From an uncultured Clostridia bacterium (GTDB lineage: Bacteria; Bacillota; Clostridia; TANB77; CAG-508): a DNA stretch of 64,000 nt. The stretch is taken from the NCBI GenBank assembly GCA_948630815.1, contig CAPIEU010000002.1, positions 124,001 to 188,000 on the forward strand. Direction: 5' to 3'. The notes beneath the pieces were generated by a model that saw only the letters and a program-made list of their open reading frames with translations, was not told where the DNA came from and did not search any database. Both the position numbers and the translations under genes were made by a program. This document shows, one piece after another, positions 18,793 through 29,188 of this stretch (position 1 is its first letter; every line of letters begins with the position of its first letter).

Positions 18793-19098
18793 ATGGAAAA
18801 AAAATTAAATAATTTGCCATATTCTTTTCAGGAGGACATAAAAAAAGCAACTAAGATATTGAAGGAAAATGGTGCAAAAGAAGTATTTATTTTTGGTTCT
18901 ATTGCTAATGGAAAATTTAATGAAAATTCAGATATAGATATTGCAGTTAAAGGATTAAAAGAGAATGATTTTTATAGGATTGCAAGTATATTAATGTTTG
19001 AATTGGAAAATGAATTTGATCTTATAGATTTAGATGATAAAGAAAACCGTTTTTCGCAAATGCTACTAAAAATTGGAGGGCTATTAAAAATTGGATAA
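18793..19098 (+). CDS. mntA: MntA-type nucleotidyltransferase antitoxin
   Basis: 101 residues with the minimal nucleotidyltransferase signature GSIANGKFNENSDIDIAV (GSx10DxD) and the later acidic LIDLDD. In known MntA-HepT systems MntA AMPylates HepT and silences it. The stop overlaps the TTG start of the HepT gene, which is the usual arrangement. Confidence 0.85.
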   Translation: MEKKLNNLPYSFQEDIKKATKILKENGAKEVFIFGSIANGKFNENSDIDIAVKGLKENDFYRIASILMFELENEFDLIDLDDKENRFSQMLLKIGGLLKIG

Positions 19099-19543
19099 TT
19101 TAATTAAAGAACAAATCAAATTTAAAATAAATGATATTGATAAATTATTTTTAGAATATGATTTAATATTTAAAAAGATAGAGGCACAAAAACCAGATTT
19201 ATTTGATATGACTATATTAGGTAGTGTTTTACATTCCTTTTATAATGGTTTAGAAAATGTTTTTGAAATAATTGCAAAGAATATAGATAATAATGTACCT
19301 ATAGGAAATAAGACACATCAAGAATTGTTACATCAAATGGCAAGTGAAAATGGTACAAGAAGCGAAATTATTAACAAAGAACTATATTTAAAATTAAGAG
19401 AATATGCAACATTTAGGCATTTTTATAGACATGCATATTCTTTTCAATTAAATTGGGAAAAAATGAAACCATTGGTAGATAATATACAGGATGTTTGGGA
19501 TGAAGTTAGAAAAACACTATTAGACTTTTTGAGTTATAATTAG
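19091..19543 (+). CDS. hepT: HepT-like RNase toxin
   Basis: 150 residues, all-helical HEPN-type. The catalytic motif appears as TFRHFYRHAYSFQLNW (R-x4-6-H-x-Y), near residue 120. The gene is translationally coupled to mntA from a TTG at 19091. Known HepT proteins cleave RNA, including tRNA. This branch is larger than the DUF86 type and carries the RHFYRHAY variant. Confidence 0.8.
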   Translation: MDNLIKEQIKFKINDIDKLFLEYDLIFKKIEAQKPDLFDMTILGSVLHSFYNGLENVFEIIAKNIDNNVPIGNKTHQELLHQMASENGTRSEIINKELYLKLREYATFRHFYRHAYSFQLNWEKMKPLVDNIQDVWDEVRKTLLDFLSYN

Positions 19544-19782
19544 TACTTAAATGTGATAATACTACAGCTATTTACAAATATATTTAGCTGTGGTATTCTT
19601 TTTATGTAATAATGTTACAATTCACAGTTATTTCTTAAAATCCGCTTCATCTTGCAGGAGGTAGGGCATTTTTATTTTTCTCTCAGGTTTCGAAAAATAA
19701 AAAGCACTACCTCCACGTGAAGCTACTTTGTACTATAAATAACTGTAAATAGTAACATAACAATAAAAAAGGAGATAATTAA
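19544..19782. repeat. 239-base gap with two nested hairpins
   Basis: A terminator-like stem (ATACTACAGCTA/TAGCTGTGGTAT) lies at about 19558-19598. A larger palindrome follows: outer arms cacagttattt and aaataactgt enclose gcttcatct/cacgtgaagc and an inner pair ggaggtag-gcatttttatttttc / gaaaaataaaaagcactacctcc. No frame is seen. It is similar in size and style to the element before the YtvI gene. Confidence 0.6.
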
Positions 19783-21835
19783 GTGGTAGATTTAAACCAA
19801 GATGTAAAGTATGTAAAAGGTGTTGGACCTAATAGAGTTGTATTACTAAATAGATTAGGTATTTATACATTAAAAGATTTAATTACATATTATCCAAGAG
19901 AACATGAAGATAGGAGTAAACCTATTAATATAGAAGATACTTGTGATGGAGAAGAGGTTTTAATAGAAGCAGTTTGCACATCAAGAGTTAATGAAATTCG
20001 TACACGAAAAAAGAATATGACTATATATAAACTAATTGTAAGAGATGATACAGGTTCAATGGTTATAACTTGGTATAACCAAAAATATTTAAGACAAAGA
20101 TTTAAGCTAGGTGAAAAATACAGTTTCTATGGAAAAATTGTAAAAAAGAATGGTGTAACTGAAATGGTTTCACCTACATTTGATGAAGCAGGTAAAACAA
20201 AAAATACTGGAAAAATTATACCTATATATCCATTAACATATAGTTTATCACAAAACAGTATTAGGCAAATAATTGAAAATGGTTTAAATCTTGCAAAAAA
20301 TACTTTAGAGGAAAAGTTACCATCTTATTTATTAGAAGAATATAAACTAAGAGATATAAATTCAAGTATAAATAGTATACATTTTCCAAATGATTTTAAA
20401 GATTTTGAAGAAGCAAGAAAAAGATTAGTTTTTGAAGAATTACTTAGTATGCAACTAGCATTACTTAGCATAAAAAATATGAATATACAAGAAGAAACAG
20501 GAATTAAGTTTGATGAACAGGTAAAAATGTCTTCAGTAATAAATACGCTTCCATTTAGGCTAACAAAAGCACAATTACGTGTTTTAGAAGAAATAGATAG
20601 AGATATGGAATCTTCTAAACCAATGAATAGATTACTACAAGGAGATGTTGGATCACGGAAAAACAGTTGTTGCAATAATTGCAGCATATAAAGCAGTAAA
20701 AAGTGGGTATCAAATGGCTATTATGGCACCAACTGCAATTTTGGCTAATCAACATATGGAGGAATTTAGCAAAATCTTAAATGAATTTGGAATTAAATGT
20801 GAATTATTAATTAGTGGAATAACTAAAAAGAAAAAAGAAGATATTTTACAAAGACTAGAAAATGGAGAAATTGATGTATTAATTGGAACTCATGCAATAT
20901 TAGAAGAAAATGTTGTATTTAAAAATCTAGGTTTAGTTGTAACAGATGAGCAACATAGGTTTGGAGTAAGGCAAAGAAAAATTATATCTAAAAAAGGAAA
21001 CAATCCAGATGTATTAGTAATGACAGCAACACCAATTCCACGTACACTTGCACTTATATTATATGGAGACCTAGATATATCTATTATTGATGAACTTCCA
21101 CCAAATAGAAAAAAGATAGATACCATAGCAGTTACAAAAGGATTAACCGATAGGGTAAATAATTTTATAAAAAAACAAATAGATGAAGGAAGACAATGCT
21201 ATATTGTGTGCCCACTTGTAGAAGAAAATGAAGAAATGGACTTAAAATCTGTAATAGAACTTGCAGAACTTTATAAAAATGAAGTGTTTAGTGATTATAA
21301 AGTAGAATATTTACATGGAAAAATGAGACCAAAAGAAAAAGATGCTATAATGGAGGAATTTAAACAAGGAAATATAGATATTTTAATATCTACAACTGTA
21401 ATAGAAGTAGGAGTTAATGTTCCAAATGCAAGTATTATGGTAGTTGAAAATGCAGAAAGGTTTGGTCTTGCACAGTTACACCAATTAAGAGGAAGAGTTG
21501 GAAGAGGGGAATATAAATCATATTGTATTTTGAAATATCAAGGAAATTCTGAAACTATAAGAGAACGTATGAAAGTAATGCAAGATACAAATGATGGTTT
21601 TGTAATTTCAGAAAAGGATTTAGAGTTAAGAGGTTCAGGAGAATTTTTTGGAACAAAACAGCATGGACTACCAGAATTTAAAATAGCAAATCTATTTCAA
21701 GATATGCCAATGTTAAAACAAGTACAAAGTGTAGCATATAAAATTCTACAAAAAGACCCAAAACTAGAGACGAAAGAGAACGAAAAACTACGAAAAATGA
21801 CGAAAGAAAAGTTTGAAAATAGGCTAGAAATATAA
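19783..21835 (+). CDS. recG: ATP-dependent DNA helicase RecG, with a CGGA +1 site in Walker A
   Basis: RecG remodels stalled forks and Holliday junctions. The start is GTG at 19783 with a GGAG site. The N-terminal wedge domain (VKGVGPNRVVLLNRLGI) and OB fold precede the helicase core. Walker A is reached as GDVG-S-GKTVVAIIAA only if the C at 20656 (tca-C-gga) is skipped; the zero frame ends at 20691. Then come APTAILANQH, DEQHRFGVRQR, TATPIPRT, STTVIEVGVNVPNA and QLRGRVGRG. With the skip the protein has 683 residues, the normal length. No other defect is present. Confidence 0.93.
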
Positions 21836-21946
21836 GGAAAAATATTGCATTTATTTACATATTGTGGTAATATTTATTATGTTCACTATAAACAATTGTA
21901 TAAAAAAGTAGCCTCAAATATTTTGGACTACAGAGAGGAGAATTAT

Positions 21947-22423
21947 ATGCGGAAAAGGACACAAAAAGAAGTAATAGCATTGGGACGAGTTGAGAGTATA
22001 TTTAGGGAGTTGAATCTTGACAAAAATAATGAAGGATATGTTCCGCTTTTAGATGTAATCATTTATGCTTGTGCATTTCCTGAAGAAGAACTTGTAAAAG
22101 TAGTAGAAACTTTGTCAATTGAAAATTACTACCTTGGAATTAGGTTTTTAGACAGTAAAACTGGAAATAAAACTGAAGCTCTGTATGCGGCAATGGTTCA
22201 TACCATTAAAGCTACAATCGAATCGGGAGATGATGAAGATTTAAAAAATCTTGAACTTGACAAAATGAAAGTCATTTTGGAAGGAAAAAGAGGAGAAGAT
22301 CTTGAAAAAGCATTACTAGCTGAAATTGGCGAGAAATATCACCAATATTCAAATGATGAAAAGATTACATTATTTTTCGTAAAAAAAATTCTTAAAGTTA
22401 TTAAAGACGAGACGTGGCCATAG
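21947..22423 (+). CDS. 158-residue hypothetical with CGG as second codon
   Basis: The family is not recognised. It is a soluble helical protein with an acidic middle (IESGDDEDLKNLELDK). The start ATG at 21947 has the site GAGAGGAG; a longer frame from 21845 has none. The second codon is CGG (21950-21952), and skipping C would stop after eight codons, so it is read as a triplet. Codon use (ggc, gtc, gag, ggg) differs from recG. A terminator follows at 22405-22442. Confidence 0.6.
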   Translation: MRKRTQKEVIALGRVESIFRELNLDKNNEGYVPLLDVIIYACAFPEEELVKVVETLSIENYYLGIRFLDSKTGNKTEALYAAMVHTIKATIESGDDEDLKNLELDKMKVILEGKRGEDLEKALLAEIGEKYHQYSNDEKITLFFVKKILKVIKDETWP

Positions 22424-22442
22424 ATGCTGCGTCTTTTTCTTA
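22405..22442 (+). terminator. Terminator after the 158-residue gene
   Basis: AAAGACGAGACG pairs imperfectly with GCTGCGTCTTT and a T run follows. Confidence 0.65.
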
Positions 22443-22474
22443 TAAATAGGACAGTAACTTTAGTGGTGAAATTT

Positions 22475-22577
22475 ATTGCAAACGATGTAGGGGCGAGGCT
22501 TGCTTTTGGCAAGAATGAAAAATGAATAGTGAATAATGAATAATATAATCATGTATGGGAGGACTTCGTGTCCGCCC
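22475..22577. repeat. Third copy of the GTAGGGGCGAG repeat plus a related hairpin
   Basis: attgcaaacgatgtaggggc (from 22475) leads into a variant arm gaggcttgct. Further on, gggaggacttcgtgtccgccc (about 22557) forms a small hairpin. The 244-base gap before the restriction-modification gene holds nothing else apparent. Confidence 0.6.
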
Positions 22578-22667
22578 AATTTTATAAAGTAAAATATTAT
22601 TATATAACACAAAAGTATATAAGTATGATATAATCATAGGCAAAAGAGAAAAACAAGGAGTAAATAA

Positions 22668-25454
22668 ATGAAAATAAATGAACAACAAAAAAGAGCAAAA
22701 GAATTTGTAGAATATTGGAAAGATAAAGGATATGAAAAAGGAGAAAGCCAAAAATTTTGGCTACAATTATTAAATGAAGTATTGGGAATAGAAAAACCAA
22801 CAGAATTTATAGAATTTGAAGACCAAGTACATATAGATAAAAGTACAGGATTTATAGACGGATATATACCAAGTACAAAAATATTAATAGAACAAAAAAG
22901 TATAGATAAAGATTTGAAAAAAGGAATAAGACAAGCAGATGGAAACTTACTTACTCCATTTCAACAAGCTAAAAAATACATTACAGAACTACCACTTTCA
23001 AAGCATCCAAAATATGTAATAACTTGTAATTTTAAATCATTTTTAATATATAATATGGAAAACCCAAATGGAGAGCCAGAAGAAATATTGTTAAAAGACT
23101 TAGAAAAAGAATATTATAGGTTACAATTTATAGTAGATAGTAAAAGTGAAAACCTAAAAAAAGAGATGGAAGTATCAATACAAGCAGGGGAAATAGTAGG
23201 AAAACTATATGAAGAAATATTGCCATTATATAAAGACCCAAATAATGAAAATTCCTTAAAAAGTTTAAATATGTTATGTGTAAGGTTAGTATTTTGTTTA
23301 TATGCAGAAGACGCAGGAATATTTGGAAAACGAAATATGTTCCATGACTATTTAAAAAATTATAATACAGAAGATATAAGAGAAGCATTAATAAAGTTAT
23401 TTAAAGTATTAGATACAAAAATAGAAGAAAGAGATGTATATCTAAAAAGTGACTTAACGGAGTTTCCATATGTAAATGGTGGATTGTTTGCGGAAGAAAA
23501 TATAGAAATACCAAGGTTAAATGAAAAAGTAAAAGAACTATTACTAACAAAAGCAAGCGAAAATTTTGATTGGAGCGAGATAAGCCCAACGATATTTGGG
23601 GCAGTATTTGAAAGCACGCTAAACCCAGAAACAAGGCGAAGTGGAGGAATGCACTATACCTCAATAGAAAACATACATAAAGTAATAGACCCATTATTTT
23701 TGGATGAATTAAAGGAAGAACTAGAAGAAATAAAGGAAATAACAGTAATAAAAACAAAAAAGAAAAAGCTTAGTGAGTTTCAACAAAAAATAGCAAACTT
23801 AAAATTCCTAGACCCAGCGTGTGGAAGTGGGAACTTTTTAACAGAGACATATATATCATTAAGAAAATTAGAAAATGAAGTAATAGAAACCCTAAATAAA
23901 GGACAAATAGGAATAGGAGAAGAAAACATATCGCCAATACAAGTATCAATAGGTCAATTTTACGGAATAGAAATAAACGATTTTGCAGTAACAGTTGCAA
24001 AAACTGCATTATGGATAGCAGAAAGCCAAATGATGAAAGAAACAGAGAAACTATTACATATAAACCTAGATTTTTTACCATTAAAAACATATGCAAACAT
24101 AATAGAAGAAAATGCTTTAAGAATAGACTGGAACGAAGTAGTAAAAAAAGAAGAGCTAAACTATATAATGGGAAATCCACCTTTTGTAGGTGCAAGGTTA
24201 ATGAACAAAAATCAAAAAGAAGATATTATAAATATTTTCAAAGGAACGAAAGGGGCTAATAATTTAGATTATGTAAGTTGTTGGTATAAAAAAGCAACAA
24301 ACTATATAGAAAATACAAAAATTGAAGTAGCCTTTGTGTCAACAAATTCAATAACACAAGGAGAGCAAGTTGCGATACTTTGGAAAGGCATATTGGAAAA
24401 AGGAATAAATATAAACTTTGCATATAGAAGTTTTATATGGGATAGTGAAGCAAGCCTAAAAGCACACGTATATTGTGTTATTATAGGTTTTGGATATATT
24501 TCAAGAAATGAAAAATTACTTTTTTTAAATGATAATACGTTAAAAAAAGTAAAAAATATAAATGGTTATTTAGTAGAAGCACCGAATATTTTTATTGGAA
24601 GTAGAAATAAACCAATTTGTAATGTCCAAAAAATGGATTGTGGCAGTATGCCAAATGATAGAGGATATTTAAGCAATTATACTAAAAAACAAAAAGAGGA
24701 AATATGTAATAAATATCCAAATTCAAATAAATTATTTAAAAGAATAATTGGTGCAGAGGAATTTATAAATAATAAAGAAAGATATTGCATATGGCTTAAA
24801 GATGTTGAACCGTCATCATATAAAAATAATCTAATAATTATGGAAGCAATAAAAAATGTTAAACAATTAAGAGAAAGTAGTACAAGAGAAGCAACAAAAA
24901 AATTAGCAGAAATACCATATTTATTTGGAGAAATAAGACAACCTGAAACAGATTATCTATTAGTACCTAGTACTTCATCTGAAAAAAGAAGATATATACC
25001 AATAGGATTTTTAAATAAAGATTATATTGCAACAGATGCAACTCAAATAATACCAAATGCAGACTTATATCATTTTGGTATATTAACATCAAATGTACAT
25101 ATGGGTTGGGTGCGAGTAATAGCAGGAAGATTAGAAATGCGATATAGATATTCAGCTAAAATAGTATATAATAATTTTCCATTTCCCAATCCAACAAAAG
25201 AGCAAAAAGAAAAAATAGAAAAAACAGCAAAAGGAATACTTGATGCAAGGGAATTATATCCTAACAGTAGTTTAGCAGATTTATATAATGAGCTAACAAT
25301 GCCAAAAGAATTAAGAAAGGCACATCAAGAAAATGATAAGGCAGTAATGGAAAGCTATGGTTTTGATTGGAAAAATATGACAGAAAGTGACTGTGTAGCA
25401 GAACTTATGAAAGTGTATCAAGAAAAAGTAAAAGAATTATCTAATAATGCTTAA
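22668..25454 (+). CDS. MmeI-like (type IIL/IIG) restriction-modification enzyme
   Basis: 928 residues in a single chain: N-terminal nuclease, spacer, N6-adenine methylase and target recognition domain. The nuclease motif is DGYIPSTKILIEQKS (about residues 64-78, D-ExK type). Methylase motif I is LDPACGSGNFLTETY (about 384) and motif IV is IMGNPPFVGARL (about 500). The TRD and C-terminal helices follow, with WVRVIAGRLEMRYRYS typical of MmeI. It methylates one strand and cuts at a distance from its site. It stands alone, and flanking dispersed repeats on both sides suggest a mobile cargo position. Confidence 0.88.
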   Translation: MKINEQQKRAKEFVEYWKDKGYEKGESQKFWLQLLNEVLGIEKPTEFIEFEDQVHIDKSTGFIDGYIPSTKILIEQKSIDKDLKKGIRQADGNLLTPFQQAKKYITELPLSKHPKYVITCNFKSFLIYNMENPNGEPEEILLKDLEKEYYRLQFIVDSKSENLKKEMEVSIQAGEIVGKLYEEILPLYKDPNNENSLKSLNMLCVRLVFCLYAEDAGIFGKRNMFHDYLKNYNTEDIREALIKLFKVLDTKIEERDVYLKSDLTEFPYVNGGLFAEENIEIPRLNEKVKELLLTKASENFDWSEISPTIFGAVFESTLNPETRRSGGMHYTSIENIHKVIDPLFLDELKEELEEIKEITVIKTKKKKLSEFQQKIANLKFLDPACGSGNFLTETYISLRKLENEVIETLNKGQIGIGEENISPIQVSIGQFYGIEINDFAVTVAKTALWIAESQMMKETEKLLHINLDFLPLKTYANIIEENALRIDWNEVVKKEELNYIMGNPPFVGARLMNKNQKEDIINIFKGTKGANNLDYVSCWYKKATNYIENTKIEVAFVSTNSITQGEQVAILWKGILEKGININFAYRSFIWDSEASLKAHVYCVIIGFGYISRNEKLLFLNDNTLKKVKNINGYLVEAPNIFIGSRNKPICNVQKMDCGSMPNDRGYLSNYTKKQKEEICNKYPNSNKLFKRIIGAEEFINNKERYCIWLKDVEPSSYKNNLIIMEAIKNVKQLRESSTREATKKLAEIPYLFGEIRQPETDYLLVPSTSSEKRRYIPIGFLNKDYIATDATQIIPNADLYHFGILTSNVHMGWVRVIAGRLEMRYRYSAKIVYNNFPFPNPTKEQKEKIEKTAKGILDARELYPNSSLADLYNELTMPKELRKAHQENDKAVMESYGFDWKNMTESDCVAELMKVYQEKVKELSNNA

Positions 25455-25500
25455 CGACATATACATTTGATTACTAGATAAAATTTTTGTACTAAAATCT

Positions 25501-25545
25501 ATTGCAAACGATGTAGGGGCGAGCAATGCTCGTCCGCAACATCGA
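25501..25545. repeat. Fourth copy of the GTAGGGGCGAGC repeat
   Basis: attgcaaacgatgtaggggc followed by gagcaatgctcgtccgcaac is a near-perfect hairpin, the most complete copy in the window. It lies 46 bases after the restriction-modification gene. Confidence 0.75.
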
Positions 25546-25641
25546 AGAAATCACCCTAGAATGAAGTTTACTTTTCTTGACAAAATCATAATAAAATTAT
25601 ATTATATAAACATAAGTATAATTATAAGGATGTTGAATTAT

Positions 25642-25833
25642 ATGTTAAAAATGATATTAATAATAATTGGAACAATAATTGCATTAATAGGAACAATAAT
25701 GGTATTTGATGCACGATATTTAACAAAAAAGCTATTTGGTTTTGGTGACCAAAATGAGGGAACAAAAGGTTTAAAGATTGTAGGCTTTTTTATTGCTATT
25801 ATTGGAGCATTGCTTATATATTTTAGTATTTAA
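25642..25833 (+). CDS. Small two-helix membrane protein
   Basis: 63 residues from the ATG at 25642 with an AAGGA site. Two hydrophobic helices (MILIIIGTIIALIGTIMVF and IVGFFIAIIGALLIYF) flank a polar loop with KLFGFGDQNEG. It resembles small unnamed clostridial membrane proteins. Function unknown. Confidence 0.6.
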   Translation: MLKMILIIIGTIIALIGTIMVFDARYLTKKLFGFGDQNEGTKGLKIVGFFIAIIGALLIYFSI

Positions 25834-25835
25834 TA

Positions 25836-25864
25836 TTGACAATGAATAATTCATACTATATAAT
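25836..25864 (+). promoter_or_regulatory. Promoter of the T-box-valS operon
   Basis: TTGACA (25836-25841) and TATAAT (25859-25864) are 17 bases apart. Confidence 0.8.
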
Positions 25865-25871
25865 ACATATA

Positions 25872-26115
25872 TATTAAAAAACGAGGAAAAAGAGGAGTAG
25901 TTTGTACATTTAGTATTAGGGAGTAGAAACCATAGACTGAAAGTTTCTATTATTAAAAGCAAATGAAAGTAGCTTTGGAGTTAATATGTTGAAATACAGT
26001 AAACATATTCGTATAAGCCACGTTATAGGCTATTAAAGATATTATAGAAATATAATAAATTAAGGTGGTATCGTGAATTAAACTTCGCCCTTATTATGGG
26101 ACGGAGTTTTTTTGA
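25872..26115 (+). promoter_or_regulatory. T-box riboswitch (expected specificity valine)
   Basis: The leader has a stem I region (gaggaaaaagaggagtag onward) and the T-box sequence aaggtggtatcgtg (26062-26075), which pairs with the free CCA end of uncharged tRNA. A terminator follows: aacttcgccc / gggacggagtt plus a T run at about 26081-26115. T-boxes raise transcription when the matching tRNA is uncharged. The downstream valS implies valine; a gta triplet near 25973 is a possible specifier, which I cannot confirm without folding. Confidence 0.88.
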
Positions 26116-26199
26116 TAATACTATAATTAAAAAATAATTGGCATTGGATTGTTAAATTGCCTAGCCTAATATTTAATTATTAATAAAGGATTGATGATA

Positions 26200-26505
26200 A
26201 TGACAAATAATTCGAGAGAAGTAGAAGAATATCTTAAAACAGATGCTTTTCTTAGAAAAGAAGGAAAAACGAAAAAACATTTTAGAGTTGAAATACAAGA
26301 ACCAAATAGAAAAATCCCTATTGATGAAAGAGATAGAATATTAAATAAGGTAAGACAGTTTCTTGAAACTGGAAAAGGAGAATATTTAAATGAAGAAGAG
26401 GAAGATATATTAAAAGAAATTGCAGGCGTATACTTTTCGGCATATAAAAATGCAATAGAAGTTTTAAATAATAATAAACAAGGAGGAATTGAAAATGAGA
26501 GATAA
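26200..26505 (+). CDS. 101-residue hypothetical between T-box and valS
   Basis: The family is not recognised. It is charged and helical (EYLKTDAFLRKEGKTKKHFR), with no membrane part. I start at the ATG at 26200, as AGGA is 9 bases upstream. Its C-terminus GGIENER contains the ribosome site of valS and overlaps its start, so the two are translationally coupled and both are under the T-box. Confidence 0.65.
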   Translation: MTNNSREVEEYLKTDAFLRKEGKTKKHFRVEIQEPNRKIPIDERDRILNKVRQFLETGKGEYLNEEEEDILKEIAGVYFSAYKNAIEVLNNNKQGGIENER

Positions 26506-29179
26506 TCATAAATTGCAAGATAAATATAATCCAAAAGATTTTGAAGAAAAATTATATAAGAAATGGGAAGAAAAAGAGTATTTTAAACCAAGTATGGATA
26601 CTAAAAAGGAAAGCTATTGTATAATGATGCCACCGCCAAACGTAACAGGAAAGCTACATATGGGTCATGCATTAGATGATACAATACAAGATATACTAAT
26701 TCGTTTTAAAAGAATGCAAGGATATAATACATTATGGCTTCCAGGAACTGACCATGCATCAATTTCAACAGAGATGAAAGTAGTAGAAAAATTAAAAAAT
26801 GAAGGAAAAACAAAACAAGAATTAGGAAGAGAAAAGTTTTTAGAAGAAGCGTGGGATTGGACTAGGATTTATGGGGGAACTATTGAGGAACAACAAAAAA
26901 AATTAGGTTGTTCTTGTGATTGGGGAAGACGTAGATTCACTTTAGATGAAAGTTTATCTAATGCAGTTTTAGAACAATTTGTTAGTTTATACAAAAAAGG
27001 ATTAATTTATAAAGGTACAAGAATGATAAATTATTGTCCAAATTGCAAGACATCTATATCAGATGCGGAAGTTGAATATAAAGAAGAAACAGGCCATTTA
27101 TGGCATATTAGATATAAAATAGCAGGAACAGAAAATAGATATATAATTGTAGCAACAACAAGACCAGAAACAATGTTAGGAGACACAGCAGTAGCAGTTC
27201 ATCCAAGTGATGAAAGATATAAAGATTTGGTAGGTAAAAAGTGTATATTACCAATAATGAACAAAGAAATACCAATAATACAAGATGAGTTTGTAGAAAA
27301 AGAATTTGGAACAGGTTGTGTAAAAATCACACCAGCACATGATATGAATGATTATCAAGCAGGATTAAGACATAAGTTAGAAATTATAGAAGTATTTGAT
27401 GAAAATAATAAAATGGGTGATTTAGTTCCTGAATATAAGGGAATGGATTTAATAGAAGCAAGAAAAGAAATTGTTAAAAAATTAAAAGAAATTGGAGCAT
27501 TAGTAAAAGAAGAAGAATACACACATAATGTTGCAAAATGTGAAAGGTGTAAAAATACTATTGAACCAAAAATATCAGAGCAATGGTTTGTTTCTATGAA
27601 GGAATTAGCAAAAAAAGCAGCATACTCTGTAAGAAATGATGAAGCAAGATTTATACCAAAAAAATATGAAAAACAATACTTTAACTGGTTAGATAATATA
27701 CAAGATTGGTGTATATCAAGACAATTATGGTGGGGACATAGGATACCAGCATATTATTGTGAAGAATGTGGACATATTAACGTAGAAAAAAATATGCCAG
27801 AGAAATGTGAAAAATGTGGAAATACACATTTACATCAAGATGAAGACACATTGGATACTTGGTTTAGTTCAGCACTATGGCCATTTTCAACATTAGGTTG
27901 GCCAAATAAAGAAACAGAGGATTATAAAACCTTTTACCCAACTAATGTACTAGTAACAGGTTTTGACATTATTACTTTCTGGGTATCAAGAATGATGTCA
28001 CAAGGATTAGAATTTACTGGTAAAGCACCATTTAAAGACATACTAATTCATGGAATGGTACGAGATTCTATGGGAAGAAAAATGTCTAAAACATTAGGAA
28101 ATGGTATAGATCCTATAGAAATAATAGATGAATATGGAGCAGACTCATTAAGATTTTCAGTACTTTCTGGAACTACAATGGGTAATGACATAAGATATAT
28201 GCCAGAAAAATTAGAGCAAGCATCAAACTTTGCAAATAAAATTTGGAATGCTGCAAAATTTATAACAATGAATTTAGCAGATGACGAAAAGATTATAGAA
28301 TTTGGAAAGAACAATAAAGACGAGAATGGATTATACAAAAAAGAGGCATTAAGAGTTGAAGATAGATGGATTATGAATAAGCTAGATAATTTAATAGAAT
28401 CAGTTACAGAAAATATAGAAAAATATGATTTAGGAGTAGCATTAGATAAAATATATAATTTCATATGGAATGAATTTTGCGATTGGTATATAGAAATGGC
28501 AAAATCAAGATTATATAGCGAGAATGAGGAAGAAAAAGTACAAGTAAGCTTTGTGTTAAACTATGTTTTTGGAGATAGCTTAAAACTATTACATCCATTT
28601 ATGCCATTTGTTACAGAAGAGATTTATGGAAAATTAGTAAATTATAATGATAAAGACTTAATAATATCAAGCTGGCCAAAAACAAAGAAAAGAGTACAAT
28701 ATGATACAGAACATGATTTTATAGAAAGTATAAAAGAAATAATTATAGGAATACGTAATATAAGAGCAAATATGAATGTTCATCCATCAAAGAAAGCAAA
28801 TCTAATTTTTGTTACAAAGAGTTATCAAAATGAAATAGAAGCATCAAAAGAATTTATTGAAAAATTAGGATTTGGAAACCAAATACAAATTAAAGAAGAA
28901 AAGACTGGTATTCCACAAAATGCAATTTCTGTGCAAAGTTATGGAATAGAAGTATTTATGCCATTTGAAGAATTAGTAGATATAAAAGAAGAAGTAACAA
29001 GGCTTGAAAAAGAAAAAGAAAGATTAGAAAGTGAAGTAGCAAGAGCAACTAAGATGTTATCAAATCCTGGATTTGTAGAAAAAGCACCTGAAAATAAGAT
29101 TAAGGAAGAAAAAGAAAAACTAGCAAAATATCAAGAAATGCTAAAAACAACTAAAGAAAGAATAGAAAAGTTAAAATAG
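26495..29179 (+). CDS. valS: Valyl-tRNA synthetase
   Basis: Class I synthetase, 894 residues. HIGH motif PPPNVTGKLHMGHAL (about 45), editing domain with TTRPETMLGDTAVAV, zinc-finger cysteines (CERCKNTI and CEECGHINV ... CEKCGNTH), KMSKS-type motif DSMGRKMSKTLGNG (about 525) and a C-terminal coiled coil (LEKEKERLESEVARATKML). The start is ATG at 26495 with AAGGAGG. It is controlled by the T-box upstream. Confidence 0.97.
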   Translation: MRDNHKLQDKYNPKDFEEKLYKKWEEKEYFKPSMDTKKESYCIMMPPPNVTGKLHMGHALDDTIQDILIRFKRMQGYNTLWLPGTDHASISTEMKVVEKLKNEGKTKQELGREKFLEEAWDWTRIYGGTIEEQQKKLGCSCDWGRRRFTLDESLSNAVLEQFVSLYKKGLIYKGTRMINYCPNCKTSISDAEVEYKEETGHLWHIRYKIAGTENRYIIVATTRPETMLGDTAVAVHPSDERYKDLVGKKCILPIMNKEIPIIQDEFVEKEFGTGCVKITPAHDMNDYQAGLRHKLEIIEVFDENNKMGDLVPEYKGMDLIEARKEIVKKLKEIGALVKEEEYTHNVAKCERCKNTIEPKISEQWFVSMKELAKKAAYSVRNDEARFIPKKYEKQYFNWLDNIQDWCISRQLWWGHRIPAYYCEECGHINVEKNMPEKCEKCGNTHLHQDEDTLDTWFSSALWPFSTLGWPNKETEDYKTFYPTNVLVTGFDIITFWVSRMMSQGLEFTGKAPFKDILIHGMVRDSMGRKMSKTLGNGIDPIEIIDEYGADSLRFSVLSGTTMGNDIRYMPEKLEQASNFANKIWNAAKFITMNLADDEKIIEFGKNNKDENGLYKKEALRVEDRWIMNKLDNLIESVTENIEKYDLGVALDKIYNFIWNEFCDWYIEMAKSRLYSENEEEKVQVSFVLNYVFGDSLKLLHPFMPFVTEEIYGKLVNYNDKDLIISSWPKTKKRVQYDTEHDFIESIKEIIIGIRNIRANMNVHPSKKANLIFVTKSYQNEIEASKEFIEKLGFGNQIQIKEEKTGIPQNAISVQSYGIEVFMPFEELVDIKEEVTRLEKEKERLESEVARATKMLSNPGFVEKAPENKIKEEKEKLAKYQEMLKTTKERIEKLK

Positions 29180-29188
29180 GAGGAAACA

